64,000 nucleotides of DNA. It comes from Rhizoctonia solani (Eukaryota > Basidiomycota > Agaricomycetes > Cantharellales > Ceratobasidiaceae). How positions within the stretch are numbered: position 1 is the stretch's first letter; the number at the start of each line of letters is the position of its first letter. The DNA is taken from assembly GCF_016906535.1 (NCBI RefSeq), contig NC_057377.1, positions 1,302,001-1,366,000 on the forward strand. Direction: 5' to 3'. This document shows positions 8,227 to 22,951 of this stretch, one piece after another. Below the pieces are notes generated by a model. That model had not been told where the DNA came from, made no database searches, and worked only from the letters and a program-made list of their open reading frames with translations. A program made the translations under genes and the position numbers.

Positions 8227-11200
8227 ATGGCCCAATCGACGATGCGTAAAGGTAAACAGCAAAACATCCAAGTAAAACATGCTAATGCCACTACAGCCAA
8301 TAGAGATGACTCTCCTCGTCCCGGAAAACGTCCCCGACTAAGCGACGAAACTCCAGATGAAGAATTGGCCAATGTGGCTCAGAGCGACTCGCTCTCTGAT
8401 GGCTGGTTTGGCTCCGAAATTGACTTTGACGACGCCACACTTCAAGCAGTTGACGAATATGAAGTTCTTCAGCCAGAAATAGATGTGCAGTACGTGGCTC
8501 GTGATGATCCCTTTCTTAACAATGGTCACTTGCCTGAAGACGAAGAAGTGCCATCTAGCCAGGGGGAAGCTGACGGAACAAAGTGTGTAATCGATGGGGT
8601 TTTCAGTAAGTAAAAAAGATCCCATACAAAAACTACTATTAACCTATCTCAGGTGAATGTCTATCATCGCAGAGCGAGGCGCGCGATGCGTCTCCATGTT
8701 TGGAAGCTTTTGGACATTCCAGTTCCCCCCATCGCTCCCCAGGGCCCGGTCCATGCTCTCCCAAAAAGGCAGAATATTTACCACATCGCGAGGGATTGTT
8801 TGGTGAAGATGTTCCGACCAAAGACATCGATATTGATTTTAGTGCATATGTATCCACTCCGGGTGCGGTGGGATTCACTTCCGCAGAGACCGCATCATCA
8901 GACCCCTCCTTGCCAACATTCATGCCTGCCAGTCAGGTCCCCATCGACAGAGAATTAATCGCTACCATGCCTAAACCGGCACCAAAGCTGAATATCAAAC
9001 TTGCTGGGGGCGGAGGAGCTATTAAACCAATCACTGCCGAAGAGATTAAGTTATCCGCCAACAAACTCATGGCGTATCAACAAGACACCCAGTGGAAGCC
9101 TCAGATCCGATCCAGGGTCATGTCATTGCCTACTGCTCCTGCACAACCGCTCCCACAACTTCAGGCTACCAAAGTCCACCCAAGCTCTACGGACGAGAAT
9201 CTTGAATTTGGCGCATTTGCGAGGCCCTCTCTCGGATTTGCTGAGACAAACATAGGTTATGAGGGTGAAATGCCAGTATTTATGCCTGCAAGCCAAGTCT
9301 CCATCGACCGTTCCGATCTAGCGTCCACGAGTTTGTCTGTTAAACCAGCTAAAAAGCTTAATATCAAACTCGCTGGTGGATTGGGAAGCCTGAAGCCTCT
9401 GACCGAGGACGAGATCAAGGCATCAGCAGAAAAGCTGATGGCTTACCAACAAGACACCAAATGGAAACCTCAAATACGAACGCGTTTACCACGTTTAACA
9501 TCTGGAGCTGCATCATCACGAGCCGAAGCTTCCAAGTTGGGTTCTTTGGATCCAGACGACTCTGGGCTGGGATTGCTAGAGCCTGCCGAGGGCCCCGGAA
9601 CTACTGTCGTACCAATCGATCCTACAGGCACTGACCTTGCAGGCAAAGGGAAGCAGCGGGCTATTGTACTTCATGGTATGTCGCCCCCCCGGGCCGTGCT
9701 ACGGCTAATGGAAAATTTGAGTGGTACTCGAGCAGTGGACAACGCGCATGAACAAGCTGATCCCGTGCCAGAAAGCCCAATTATTAGGCGGGCTCCACCC
9801 AGAGTATCGGAGAGCCCATTCACTTCACGTCCGCAACTGGGGACACCGGTCCGCTCTACCCCCTTGTTTAGTACTCCTGTAAGACCAATCTCTACGCCCC
9901 GGTTTTCTGCACAAGCTCCCTCAGAGTCACCTGTACAAATTCCGGCCTTTTCTCAAACTGTATCAATGTCTCAAACCGCACCATCGACTCTTTACCGTTT
10001 GGGTCTATCGCAACGAAAGCCGAAGAACAAAGTAGCTGGTTTTGCCACGCCATTCAAGCCCGGCATGGCGCCTGGCGAAAAGGGTAGGGACATGCTTCGA
10101 GGGACGCCAGTTGGGTCGAATAGAGTTTCGACTCCCTTGAGAGGCACAATGCCGTCAAGTAATAGTGGACCTGGGATCACTGGGATTAGGAAAGCATTAG
10201 AGGCGGAAAAGGAGAAACAGATCATAGAACGCGCCGTATTCGATATCCGTGAGTCTTATCTTTTGCTATTACTCCATTAATTAAACTCGATATCCCCAGG
10301 CTTCAAAGGCGAACGAAAAACGCTTCGCCAAGCAGGATTTGTGCCTTCATTGGTACACCAGGACCTCATGCCTACTATGTTTGTCAGTCATTATCGATTC
10401 CTCGGGCCATGGTTGACTTGTTGCACTCAGACCATACTTGTCCCTTGAAGCTTCTGCCTCGTTCTATTTCTCTCAGGGTGGATATGTCGATATCTTCCAG
10501 GCGCTGCAAGATCGAGGCTGCACTCTAGTAGATAAAGAATGGGTAAAGAACCACTGGGGCCAAGTCATATGGAAGCTTTCTGGTTTGGCACGTTCTGGTG
10601 CGTCGGAGGCGAAAGAGAAGTGGAGTTGGGAGGAAGCTCTGCGACAAATGTTATATAGGTATTTCCAATATTTTCTGGTCCGCTAGTCCATCTACTTGAC
10701 ACTATCGCAGATACGAACGAGAGATTAACCGCGCGGAGCGTCCTGCCATTCGGCGAATACAAGAGCGTGATGCTTCACCGGCCCAGCCAATTGTCCTTTG
10801 CGTGAGCGATGTACAAATCGGAAATGACGAGAAAGTGGAGATCGAGCTTACCGATGGGTGGTACCGGATTCGTACTACCGCTGACAAGGCACTAGCCCGA
10901 GCTGTGAAAAAGGGAAAGCTAGTTGTTGGGCGAAAGATTGCGGTTACAGGTGCTCGAGTAAGTTTCCTCTTTCGGTCTGTTACACAAATTGACTCGGTCT
11001 TAGCTTGAAGGGGGGAGCGAAGGCAAAGAGGTTTTGAAGGCCTATCACTCTTCCACTCTAAAAATAACTGCCAACTCTACGTCATTAGCGCGCTGGGATA
11101 CTCGTTTAGGCTTTCATCGAGGCCCATTTGTGTCTTCTTTGCGCAGTCTTTCGGCAGATGGGGGGTCTGTGACATTATTGGATATCATTGTCACCAAACT

Positions 11201-12059
11201 TTATCCTGTTGGATTTGTAGAGACAGACGAGAAAGGACGCTCAGGTCGTCCGTTTGATCAAAACGCAGAGGATGATGCTCAGAGAGCTTGGGAGGTGAGC
11301 AAGAGTTTCAATACACCTGGATTAGCTTTTAACAGTGTACCAAAGGAACAGCGAACAAACGAAGCGAGCAAGTGGCGCATAGAGTTAGAGAAAAGGCTCG
11401 AACGGATGCGATCTGCGATTGGGAGGCTCAGGCATTTGGCAAAAGGTGCTTCGTTCAATAGTGAAGGTGGGCGGTTGAAATATAACTCTGGATCGAGACT
11501 CAAAGTGACTTTACAGAAGCACCTGGGGACGCCGAAGCCTTCTTGGAAGAGCTCGAGGAGATGGAATATGATCTCGAAATGTTCAAGGGGCGTAGGTTTG
11601 AGCCGACGTCAGCAGCATGGCTTGCAGACGCAATCCAGACGCAATCTGACGAATGTTATGGACGAAGGGAGGAAGATATGGAGCGTCAGCTCGCAGTAAG
11701 TACACTCTATGTTTTTAAAGGTATATGACATACATGCGATTACAGAATTTATGCCCTCCAAGAAAAGTCCGTAACTTTCGTGTAGTGGTCATCAAAGATG
11801 CTCGTCCGCTGCGAAAACCAACAGAGCGAACTGCACAACTGACAGCCTGGGATGTTCTTGCGTTTGGAACAGATTCAATACGAGTCGGACAACGATATTT
11901 GGTCAGTCCGTCCCAATGGGAACTAGTGGCATCGCTAATCGATTTACCGAGTAGCTTTCTAACGTACAGCCAAGTCAGCCAGGCTCATGGCGGAAAAATG
12001 ATTTCGGAGGTGACATATACCTTAGTACTAGACGCGATACAAAATGGACTGCCATCTGA
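8227..12059 (+). CDS. BRCA2/Brh2-type recombination mediator
   Basis: Nine exons (8227-8605, 8653-10248, 10300-10378, 10431-10658, 10711-10957, 11004-11445, 11517-11695, 11746-11901, 11970-12059) give 1131 aa. The N-terminal half is disordered and carries FxxA motifs (201-204, 216-219, 336-339) of the BRC type that binds Rad51. Residues ~650-790 form the BRCA2 helical domain (DKEWVKNHWGQVIWKLSG). OB1 follows (IELTDGWYRIRT, VVGRKIAVTGARL, TKLYPVGF), then charged helices with the character of the OB2 tower, then CPPRKVRNFRVV and the end YLSTRRDTKWTAI (OB3-like). Known role: loading Rad51 on single-stranded DNA in homologous recombination in the nucleus. ATG 8227 (ATCATGG) is preferred; an in-frame ATG at 8197 would add ten residues. 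Confidence 0.92.
8919..9485 (+). repeat. Duplicated FxxA-plus-helix module inside the BRCA2 homologue
   Basis: Residues 216-281 (8919-9116) and 336-404 (9279-9485) are two copies of one module. Each opens with FMPASQV-IDR, then a basic Pro/Lys linker, KLNIKLAGG, (I/L)KP(I/L)T-(E/D)EIK, a (S)A-KLMAYQQDT helix and WKPQIR-R. FMPA fits the FxxA Rad51-binding signature; the conserved second half is longer than a classic ~35-residue BRC repeat. An extra FTSA sits just before the first copy. Confidence 0.85.
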
Positions 12060-12350
12060 GAATAGACTATAATTAGTGTAATATCGCATCTGACATGTAC
12101 GCATTCATAACTTCTCTTCAGATTTAAATCCATTCAAGGGTACCCCTGAGCAACGGCAGAGCATTGACTCTGGTATCCCAGCTAACCTGGGGCAACTCCA
12201 ACACCCACACAATTCTGCTGTATTTGTTGAGCTCAATTCAGTCAATCGAACAAAATATCAAGTCTGAGGGGTTTCCGATAGACAACATGATTAAAACAAG
12301 TTCTTGTAATAGTTCATCTAGCTATTCAAGAGTGAGAAATGCGTATAAAT

Positions 12351-14365
12351 TCAAACACTACCCTTTTCACGAATCACTGGCTCCCCATCCACTTCCGGCA
12401 CACGGAATACATGGCGCCCTCGAATGGACCAGTATACGCACAAATATACAATATACCCCACAATGACCACGCTCGCATAGTTCATATTTCCTATTGGTTG
12501 AAATGTTAGTCAAACTTTGCTCGACTAATCAACGAAAACCTACCTGGTACGATCGGTACGACAAACGGAAAACTAAAGAACACAAGGGTGAAGAGTGTCC
12601 AACCCAACAATACGACGTTGCACACGAGGCCGAATGAGCCAAGCCAGAAAGGTCCGTGATGGAATCTGGATCGACCACGGATGACGAGGCAAGCGACCGG
12701 AACAAAATACGAAAGGTAGAGGAAAGCTAGGCACCCTGTGATAATACTAACATTGCAAAAGAAGATCAGTTTTAGAGCATATGTATATGTATTTGGCTTT
12801 TACCTGTTGAAGGCTGTGGAAGAGGCTATGAAAAGACACCCCAGTAGTCCAACCCATACGCAGCTCATGAGATGGGCATTGAGCGGCACACCTGTTAAGT
12901 CATGTAAATTCTACGCAATATATACCCATAATCTAACGCACCTGTAGTAGCATTGACAACAGACCACCACCTAGAGCCGGGAAGACCATGGTCACGGGAA
13001 AAGGACCACGCGAGGCGAGCTTGCCATGAATCTAACCGAACTATGTGAGCACTTGATAGCCCAGAGACACCAGACTCAACTTACGACAGCCGATCAAGCA
13101 CCCAAACCCTGTAAGTAAAAATAACACGTGAAGTCCAACCGCGCCTGCGAGACCCCCAGTTGCCTGATAGTACAGCTCAAGGATCGGGACGCCAGTCCCA
13201 GTCCCAGCCACAGCTTCAAAGTCTGAAATGCTGAACACCATAGCGATGGTATAGGTGAGCGACGATACTAGACCGATGACGATAGTGGCCAAGATACTCC
13301 TAGGTATCATTCGCTCAGGCTCATGGATTTCTTCTGCCATATGGGTGACAACATCGAGAGCTGCGAAAGACCTGTCGGTAGAAATTGGTTCTGTCGCCAT
13401 AAATAGGAATAGCATTAGTAAAAACGCACCACGAGGGTGAGACCAGTCCAACGATGAAAGCAATAATGTTGTTTTCCCACCCGGTTTGGTTGATAAATGT
13501 TGCGAATACGAATCGAGCGGGCTGCTTCGTGTCGCTCACCGCAGGAACGATGATAGTTGTGACAAGCCATGTGATGATAGAAATGTATAGGGAAGCGGTA
13601 GATAACGTTGGCAATATTCGATGGATGCAGTTGAATACCAGGCCGAACAAGTTGATGAGCTGATAGGCAATAAACACCATCCACGGTGATATTATGCTAG
13701 TAGCAAGTTTAGCAAGTCCAGCAAGCTAATCGAATGGCTAAATCGACACTCACAACCCTGGGTGACCTAACGCATACAACCCCACAAATGAACTGGCCAG
13801 GGCGAGCGTTACGCTTGAGCTGGCGAAAACCGAACCGGCCCAATTCAGGGCGCCGGTAAGGAACGCAAGCAATGGGGCATGCCTTTTAGGTGCTATTTGA
13901 CCTGCCCAGTAGTATTGACCACCAGAATTAGGCATCGCACTGGCCAATTCGGATAACGATACTCCAATACAAACCGATACCAGAGCAAGAAAAATAAGAC
14001 CATAAACCATGAGAACTGGAGTGGAATGCCTAAAATTAGCCCCTGACGATAGCTTAATCAAAACCTACCCACCTGGCCCACCGCTCAGAATGCCCGCTGC
14101 CAAAGAGGCACCTGCTCCCCACCAGCTATTGGTCACACTAAACCCGAAGCCCAACAAGGATGCTATGCTCAAATTGCGCTTTAGCTCCTGCTTGTAGCCT
14201 GATATTATGTACATCAATAGACCGTTCCACCATCAATTTTAATATTTGCATACCCATACGCGCCAATCGCTCTCCATCTGTAGAGTTTGAAGACCTCGTC
14301 TCGAATGATGGAGGGGAGGGGTCAAATGCTGGAACAGCCTTGGATATAGCCTCTTCCTTCTCCAT
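12351..14365 (-). CDS. GABA/choline-type amino-acid permease (APC superfamily)
   Basis: At least seven exons. The protein opens with a hydrophilic tail ending GERLARMG, then GYKQELKRNLS and the first membrane helix SVTNSWWGAGASLAAGILSG, a signature of fungal GABA/choline permeases. Further helices include SELASAMPNSGGQYYWAG, FAALDVVTHMAEEIHEPERMIPRS, WSFSRDHGLPGSRWWS and a hydrophobic C-terminal pair ending VDGEPVIREKGSV. Twelve helices are expected in the family. It should import GABA, polyamines, choline or amino acids at the plasma or vacuolar membrane; substrate cannot be read from sequence. It is transcribed away from the secreted protease gene, sharing an 886-bp intergenic region; co-regulation for nitrogen uptake is only a guess. 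Confidence 0.9.
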
Positions 14366-15251
14366 AGCTCCAGTATGTCTTGTGTAAGCGAGTGAGAAGT
14401 AGTTGATACGTTGGAGGGAGTGGGGTATCAGTAGTGGGCCCTCGATTTAAGTACCGCCCTCCAGTTGTTAATTCGCTTAACCCTACCTAGGTGGTCAAGA
14501 TAACGTAGGAATTCCACCATTATTACTCGCGTAGTACAATGCAATATAACTATTTTGGTACTTGGGCGCTGTCGAACCTAATACAATGTGGTCAGGGCTG
14601 CCCGGAAAGTTCGACTGTTCGGTCCCAATAAACAGGTCGCCTGATTATCAGACACACTATCCACTTACCTGCCATAGTATGCCTTTGCACATCCACTTTG
14701 CGTATACAATATATCGGGTACGCGAGATAGAAGCGGAGCCAAAAGGGTGAATTCCAATTTGCACATCTGAGAATGCCCCAGTACCAGTATTTGGAGGAAT
14801 ATTCATGTCAGAACCGTGGAATCTGTCAAAGAGATATATGCCTTCTAGTATGTACACACCCAATAGTATAACATTGCTGCGTGTGCTCGCTGAATTGGAT
14901 TTGAGCCACTAAAGCTGCCAAAAGGCGACTGGGCCCATCGGCTTGCAGTTGTTTGCGAGGGTGCGCATGTGGTGCCTATGCTTCGGTCTAATGTGGCGGG
15001 TGTGCGTGGTGCTATGTGCCAAGGAATTTTGAAAAAGAGCATATCGAAGTTTGGCAAAGGAATTGATTCGAGCTTCGACGCCGGTGTGGGATGCGATTAC
15101 ATCACGCGCCCCGGTTGCTACCTGCCATTGACCGGAGCGGGCTTCTCAGGGTCCCATTTCAATCTTCTTCGTCCTTAAAACGTGAACTTGATGCAAACGA
15201 CGCAAGTCAAGTCTCATATTATTCTATCTCTTTTCTCTTGATCGTGCAAGC
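14366..15251. other. Shared upstream region of permease and deuterolysin genes
   Basis: Non-coding DNA between two divergent genes. I see no long ORF or RNA gene. Several GATA/TATC strings occur, as everywhere in AT-rich DNA, so no nitrogen-regulator site is claimed. Confidence 0.5.
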
Positions 15252-16682
15252 ATGCTTTACTCCACGTTCGTTCTCGCGCTCTTTTCCGCCTCGATTTCCG
15301 CAGCAGTCCCTTCCAGCCATGGACACACTCGCTCTCCGAAAGAACATCGTGCTACGCATAATGGTCCCTCGCTCGTTCTCCAGGTTAAATCTCAGGATGA
15401 CTTGACCAACCCAGACGACCTGACTGTTGCTGCTACCGTCATGAACATGGGGACCAAGGCTGTGAAGATCCTCAATGACCCCAATGGTCAGTATAGACTC
15501 TTTCCTCGATGTAATTCGTAGCTGACCAGTATCCTAGGTCCGCTGAGCTCATGGAAAACTCATACATTCGATTTTGTACCGCTCCCGTCTGTCGGGCCTG
15601 ATGGAGTCAAGGCCAAGACTGGGGGCCAAAAGGCCGACGTAGATTCAATTCGCGTCAAAGTAAATTGACTTGGAACCAGACTTTAAAATATGCGGACTGA
15701 CCCCGTTGTTAGTATAACCCATTGGTCGCTGCCGCTCTCTCCGACCCCGATGTGTACACCGTCCTTCAGCCGGGCGAAAACAAAACCGTAGTACACGATC
15801 GTAAGTGGTATTTCGTTTGGGACTAGTGCGTTTGATTTTTGACGTAGATCTTTGTTTCAAGTTTCGGGAATGTATAACTTCCATGCACCGGGAGGTTATA
15901 TAGTTAGACTGACATCTCCTGCCGAATACTTTAACGTCATCGAAGACGATGGTTCGATTTCAAGAGTTCCCGCGACTCTAACGACCGATCCTGACAATAC
16001 TTCGATTTTGAATATTCCTGTCGGCGGCCTTCTTACTTCAAAAAAGATTTTGTCCAACACGGGAATTCAGAGTATTGATGCCTTGTACAATCGCAACCCA
16101 AACCGAATGGTCAGACGAGCAGGTAACCCCAAGTTCAATAGCTGCAGTGCCGAACAGCAAACTGGAATCGAGGAGGGTATAAAAGCAGCTATTGCCTACA
16201 ACCAGGACGCAGTCAGTTACTTCGACGGCACTCTAGGCGATCGTTACACTACTTGGTTTGGTGCATTGGCCGACAACCGCACCGAAATTGTCAAAGGTCA
16301 CTTTACAAACTTGACCGACAAAATAGAACAGTTCGAATTCGACTGCTCTTGTGACAAGCAGGATACCTTTGCCTATGTTTATCCGACTCGATTCCCCACT
16401 GTTTACTTGTGTGGTGCCTTCTGGAAGGCGCCCACTAACGGCACTGACTCCAAAGGCGGAACCATTGTTCACGAGGGTACTCATTTTGTGAACATTGGCG
16501 GTACTGACGACTACGCCTACGGTCAATCGGGTGCGAAGAACCTATCGTCTACCGATCCTGACCGTGCAGTCATGAATGCTGAGTAAGTCATACTGGTATT
16601 CTTGAGTTAATAGTTGCGCTAACCTGCAAATTTCAATAGCTCTCACGAATACTTTGTCGAAAACAACCCCCACCTCGACTAA
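15252..16682 (+). CDS. Secreted deuterolysin-type metalloprotease (M35)
   Basis: Five exons (15252-15486, 15538-15659, 15713-15800, 15862-16582, 16640-16682) give 402 aa. An N-terminal signal peptide (MLYSTFVLALFSASISAAV) is followed by a ~190-residue propeptide-like beta domain and the catalytic domain. HEGTHF has the zinc-binding His352 and His356 and catalytic Glu353; GTDDYAYG supplies the third ligand, Asp364, which is the aspzincin signature. The motif resembles peptidyl-Lys metalloendopeptidases of mushrooms, so cleavage before Lys is likely but not proven. Cysteine pairs and N-glycosylation sites (NRT, NLT, NGT) fit secretion. Likely roles are extracellular protein digestion or host/substrate colonisation. 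Confidence 0.94.
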
Positions 16683-16984
16683 TTTTCTAAAGAGTTTCAG
16701 CGATCGTCAGTGACGATTTGATGGATACCACTGTTTTATTTCGTTTACCACAATACTGTATATTCACCGGATGTTAGCTTAGCTTAACTCGCTGGTCGCC
16801 TGTTTCCTTATCATAGCATACTACAATCATACATGGTCCATACTTGAGAAAATTTGCCTAAACTTTAACGCGTGGTCCTGTCCAGCCCGAACGATAAATG
16901 CGCATATATCAAGACTACTATAAATCTTGAGCGCCAATCAAGTTTTGAGCAGATCGGGCACAGCCACCCATTCATCCTCTGATC

Positions 16985-19278
<2,294 letters not shown>

Positions 19279-19379
19279 CGGTACCATAGTCACTACAACT
19301 GTTTGCTGTGGACTGTAAAGAAAGAAAAGATCAAAGGAAAATGCCAATTGCATAGCACAGGATATCGTTCAAATACATA

Positions 19380-20652
19380 TCAATTAACCCCATCCACTTC
19401 TGGAGACCCCTCAATCTCTTCCATGCGTTGCTTCCACAGTGCATACATCTTCTTTCTATTAGCATCCTTGGTATCTATGTGACCTGCCGCCTCGAATATA
19501 GCGTTCAAAATATCCTTAGCAGTGTCTTGTGAATTCCCAGTCGAGGGTGTAGCTCCGGCCTGTGATGTGCATTTGCATATAGATTCGAGAATATTGGGAT
19601 ACGTCTCTGAAGAACGCTTCCGTTTTCTTTGTTGAGAATCGATGTTATCCGAGTCCAGTGGTGTCGCGCGAAAAACCAGTGCATCAAGTAGGGGAGTGAA
19701 TAGTGCGGTTTGCATTCGGCTGTACGTTATTTTGTTTGGGGTGCATGCAGAAAGGTTGATGAATGGCCTTAATAGAGTGATGAGCGGAAGTTTGTGATCC
19801 TATACAGTATAGAGATAATTAGATTATGCATCAGAAGGAGCTCAGTGATCTCACATCGTCATTTGTGTCAAGAGCTTTGTCAAGTTCTTCTAGATATATA
19901 TCGGCGAGGTGATAGGATAAACTGGCAGGAACTTTCTTATCATCTGGGCTACAAGGTAAGTTATTAGCTGTACTCGCTGCCAAAAGTATCAATCATTGCC
20001 TACCAAAGGGGGCCACCGTTTCCCTGAAAAATATCGTTTATTGAATCGCATCCTTCTGCGTCCCACCCGTGCCTTAATAACAAGCGGAACGTAGTGTTGA
20101 CAAATCGACGTATCAGCATATAATACTTGTTTATCCTTCCTTTCCGACATGATTGTTAAAGTATTTTCATGATGTGACGAGAAGTACCCTCACCTATACC
20201 GGTCAATGCCTGACCATTCTCTGACTATAGCTTCCCAAAAACCACGTATGAAGCCGATTGCTGAATCAAGTGTGGGAATGACCAAAACCAAATTGGCGAG
20301 TTCGGATGAGAGATCCTGTTGCACCAGTGGTTTGTCTGACATCCAGAAGCCTGGAATACAAAACGAGCGCCTTTGGGCATCAATAAAGCGAAATAAGTTG
20401 CTTATGCTTACAGTAGAAAAGACCTTTCCACAACTTAGCTCTCTCAGAAGGGGACATGGACTTCTGCGAGTCATCTGAGAGAAAGGTCGCAAGTGATTTA
20501 ATTGCCTTGTCCCGCGTCTTCTTCTCTGTAGGAAACTCAGCGATCGCATTCAGTATCTGATACAATATTCGATACGTACCCGTCGATGCAAGGTACTTTC
20601 CTAAAGGTGGCACTTCTTGTTTTGGGCGCAATGAGCTGCTTGGGTTAGACAT
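19380..20652 (-). CDS. RRP1: Ribosomal RNA processing protein 1 (Nop52 family)
   Basis: Exons joined on the minus strand start MSNPSSSLRPKQ and carry the Nop52 signature: [71 protein letters not shown] and KYYMLIRRFVNTTFRLL. The C-terminal part has a basic KRKRSS stretch and ends EVDGVN. In yeast and man the family acts in the nucleolus in maturation of 27S pre-rRNA and the 60S subunit. The gene converges with the MetRS gene and is followed upstream by cyclin B on the same strand, 290 bp away. The first ATG of the frame was chosen as start. Confidence 0.88.
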
Positions 20653-20939
20653 TGTCGTTGACAAGAATGAAATATTGTTCAAAGTTTAATTTCAAATTAC
20701 TTGATCATAACTTATGTAAGCGCTAATGTCCTGATTGAATTGGTCAGAGATGGGTACAACAAAGATCGACATGGTGAACAAAACGAGTTCCAAGATCACA
20801 AAAGGACTGATGTTATGTATATAATACATGAGGGTTATGATGCGTTCCAAAGGAGCGGTAGCAATTATATATAAACCGTATAGAAAGAAGCGCCTAGTGA
20901 AAGAGTGACTGGGCATCGAAGTTGACTTGAGTCTGGGCA

Positions 20940-22833
20940 TCATAAGTCTTGCGCTTCGGCTCTAGCCAGGGCTTGTTCGCGCAAATAAGGTAATGCAGCG
21001 GCAAGATCTACATCTACCAGTCCGAAACCTTCGCTGTCTTCATCTATACCCGAACAATTCTCTTCTGGGGGCCACCGTACTTCTGCCCACTTGCGGGCAA
21101 CAATCGCACATCTTAGATATTTCTTTTTCGAATACTTCCTCCACAGGCTCTCGTGCTTGATGGGCTGGAGGAGAAAGTTAACCATTACATTCGCACAGCG
21201 GACAAGTTTGTTCTCGGTGTAGCCACTGTAGTGTTCGAGGCTCACGTCCTACAAATAATTGCCCAGTTAATCTCGCACAAATGAAGCAAACAAGAGCTAC
21301 ATACCCATTCAGGCTTGTCCAGGATCAACCGAGCCAACCACAGACCAGCTGCAGCTAGCATACTAGGTGTATATTTGAGTAGTCGCTCCTCCACAACGCT
21401 AATCTCGATAAGAAATTTTGCTAATGTCCGAGTGTTGGCATTGTAATCCTCTGCTTTATTCACCCGACGCAGAAAGCTCATTGGGTTTGGGTAACTGATG
21501 TCCCATCCAAGGGTACGCAACAAGTACTTTTCGGCGGCCAAAATGTCTTCGACCGTATAATCCGAGTCGGCCACTTTAAGGAGGTCTTGAAGGGTAGGCA
21601 CCATGATTTCCTCATATTTGGCCGCCACAAACAGACCCGTAATTCCAACGAGCTGAAGTTTGACGAGTGAAACAACACGCATAGAGAGGAATCGGTCGAT
21701 CAGGTTCGCAGCAATAAAAAGCGTCTCTGGAAGAAGTCGGAACCTTTCGTGAACCTGGATAAGCCAATCCATAAGGATTCCCCGTAAATGCCACTCGAGC
21801 TCGGGTTGCGAGTTCATATAGATGGAGCTGGGCATGGTCTGAACCTAAGTTGATCACGTAATTATTGAGTAGCCATTGTTACAAACAGATTGATACTCAC
21901 TTCGAGCTCTCTCATGTAACCAAAAATTTCGTTGACATACTCAGATACCATCGCCGGGTCGTTCTCGTCTTCCGCATCAAGGTCAACCCAAGGCTGGTTT
22001 TCTATCCTTTGGGACCGCAGACCAATTTCAAATGGATTATCCTTGTCCTGAGTCGGAGAACTAATGGTGGGTTCAATGTGAGCAGGCTGCGCCAGTGGAA
22101 TATTCGGACTGGGGCTCGAACGGAGGCGCTTCGCAGGTGGCTCGTCTTCTAACCGATCTTTTTCGACCAATAGACTTGGGGCAGGTTTCGTCGTTTGATT
22201 TGGCTCTCCAGCTTGGATATCAATATCGGGTGGTGCTTCGGTTGTTTGGAGAGCTAGATGGTGGTCACTGCTCTCTATGAGATCGGATGAATGCCTCGGC
22301 TATGGTGATGTAAATAATAAGTAAATGCACGCTCCCTTGAAAATTTGTGTATTGAATATACTGACTACCTCTTCGGACGCTTTGGCACTCGAATTGGCGG
22401 GTCCCTTAGTAGCCACAGTTACGGGTTTTGGTTGTACTCTTCGGCGTTTACGGACGGGTATCTCAACTACGAGCTTCATTGGGGTGGCTCGACTTGCACT
22501 TGCCGCATTTGCAGCAATCTTGGCCTTGGGCATGGGTGCCTTCACGACCTTGCCCTTTCCCTTAGCATCAGCTGCCTTGGTAGACTTCTTCTTCTCAGCA
22601 TTGGTGTTGTCGCCCAATGCCTTACGCTTGAGTCCAAGGGCTACGGTTGAAGCCGATTCCTTTGCAGCCGGCTTGCTGGCCTCTGCACGCTTACGAGCCG
22701 CAGTGCTTCGGGTTGTTGGCTGGCCAGCATTTTGATCTACATGTTTGGTGTTTCGCGTCGACCTGCGAGCCTGTATAAAGTGAGCGAATTTAACATCTAT
22801 TTTTGGAGATATACGCACAGGTATTCCAGCCAT
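20940..22833 (-). CDS. G2/mitotic B-type cyclin
   Basis: The first exon codes only MAGIP; further exons follow, interrupted by introns near 22786, 22370, 21890 and 21290. The N-terminal region contains a destruction box, RKALGDNTN, and many Lys/Arg residues, expected for APC/C-dependent destruction at mitotic exit. The cyclin box begins QPELEWHLRGILMDWLIQVHERFRLLPETLFIAANLIDRFLS (MRGILVDWL-like motif), with KLQLVGITGLFVAAKYEE and a second fold (TPSMLAAAGLWLARLIL, LEHYSGYTENKL). It should activate Cdk1 for entry into mitosis. The C-terminal tail of ~60 residues is acidic and ends AEAQDL. Two E-boxes lie ~105 bp upstream. Confidence 0.93.
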
Positions 22834-22936
22834 GAATCGCTCTTATGCTTACAATTGTGCCAAGTAATAGAGCTAGTGGAATTCGCAGTTACCCCTGTGA
22901 TGGGCTGGGACGGACAATGGCTTTGTTGTGACCTCC

Positions 22937-22951
22937 CACGTGATTCACGTG
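22937..22951. promoter_or_regulatory. Twin CACGTG E-boxes upstream of cyclin B
   Basis: CACGTG at 22937-22942 and 22946-22951, as a 9-bp direct repeat (CACGTGATT-type). They lie 104-118 bp before the cyclin B ATG. bHLH factors of the Cbf1/Pho4 type bind this hexamer; the assignment to cyclin B is by position only. Confidence 0.5.

Noticed and set aside
11960..12072. BRCA2 homologue ending at 12072
   Set aside because: The frame is open only because intron 11902-11969 is read through; splicing gives the conserved BRCA2-type end at 12059.
20692..20943. Hydrophobic 83-codon frame between cyclin B and RRP1
   Set aside because: No homologue recognised, AT-rich and short; likely chance.
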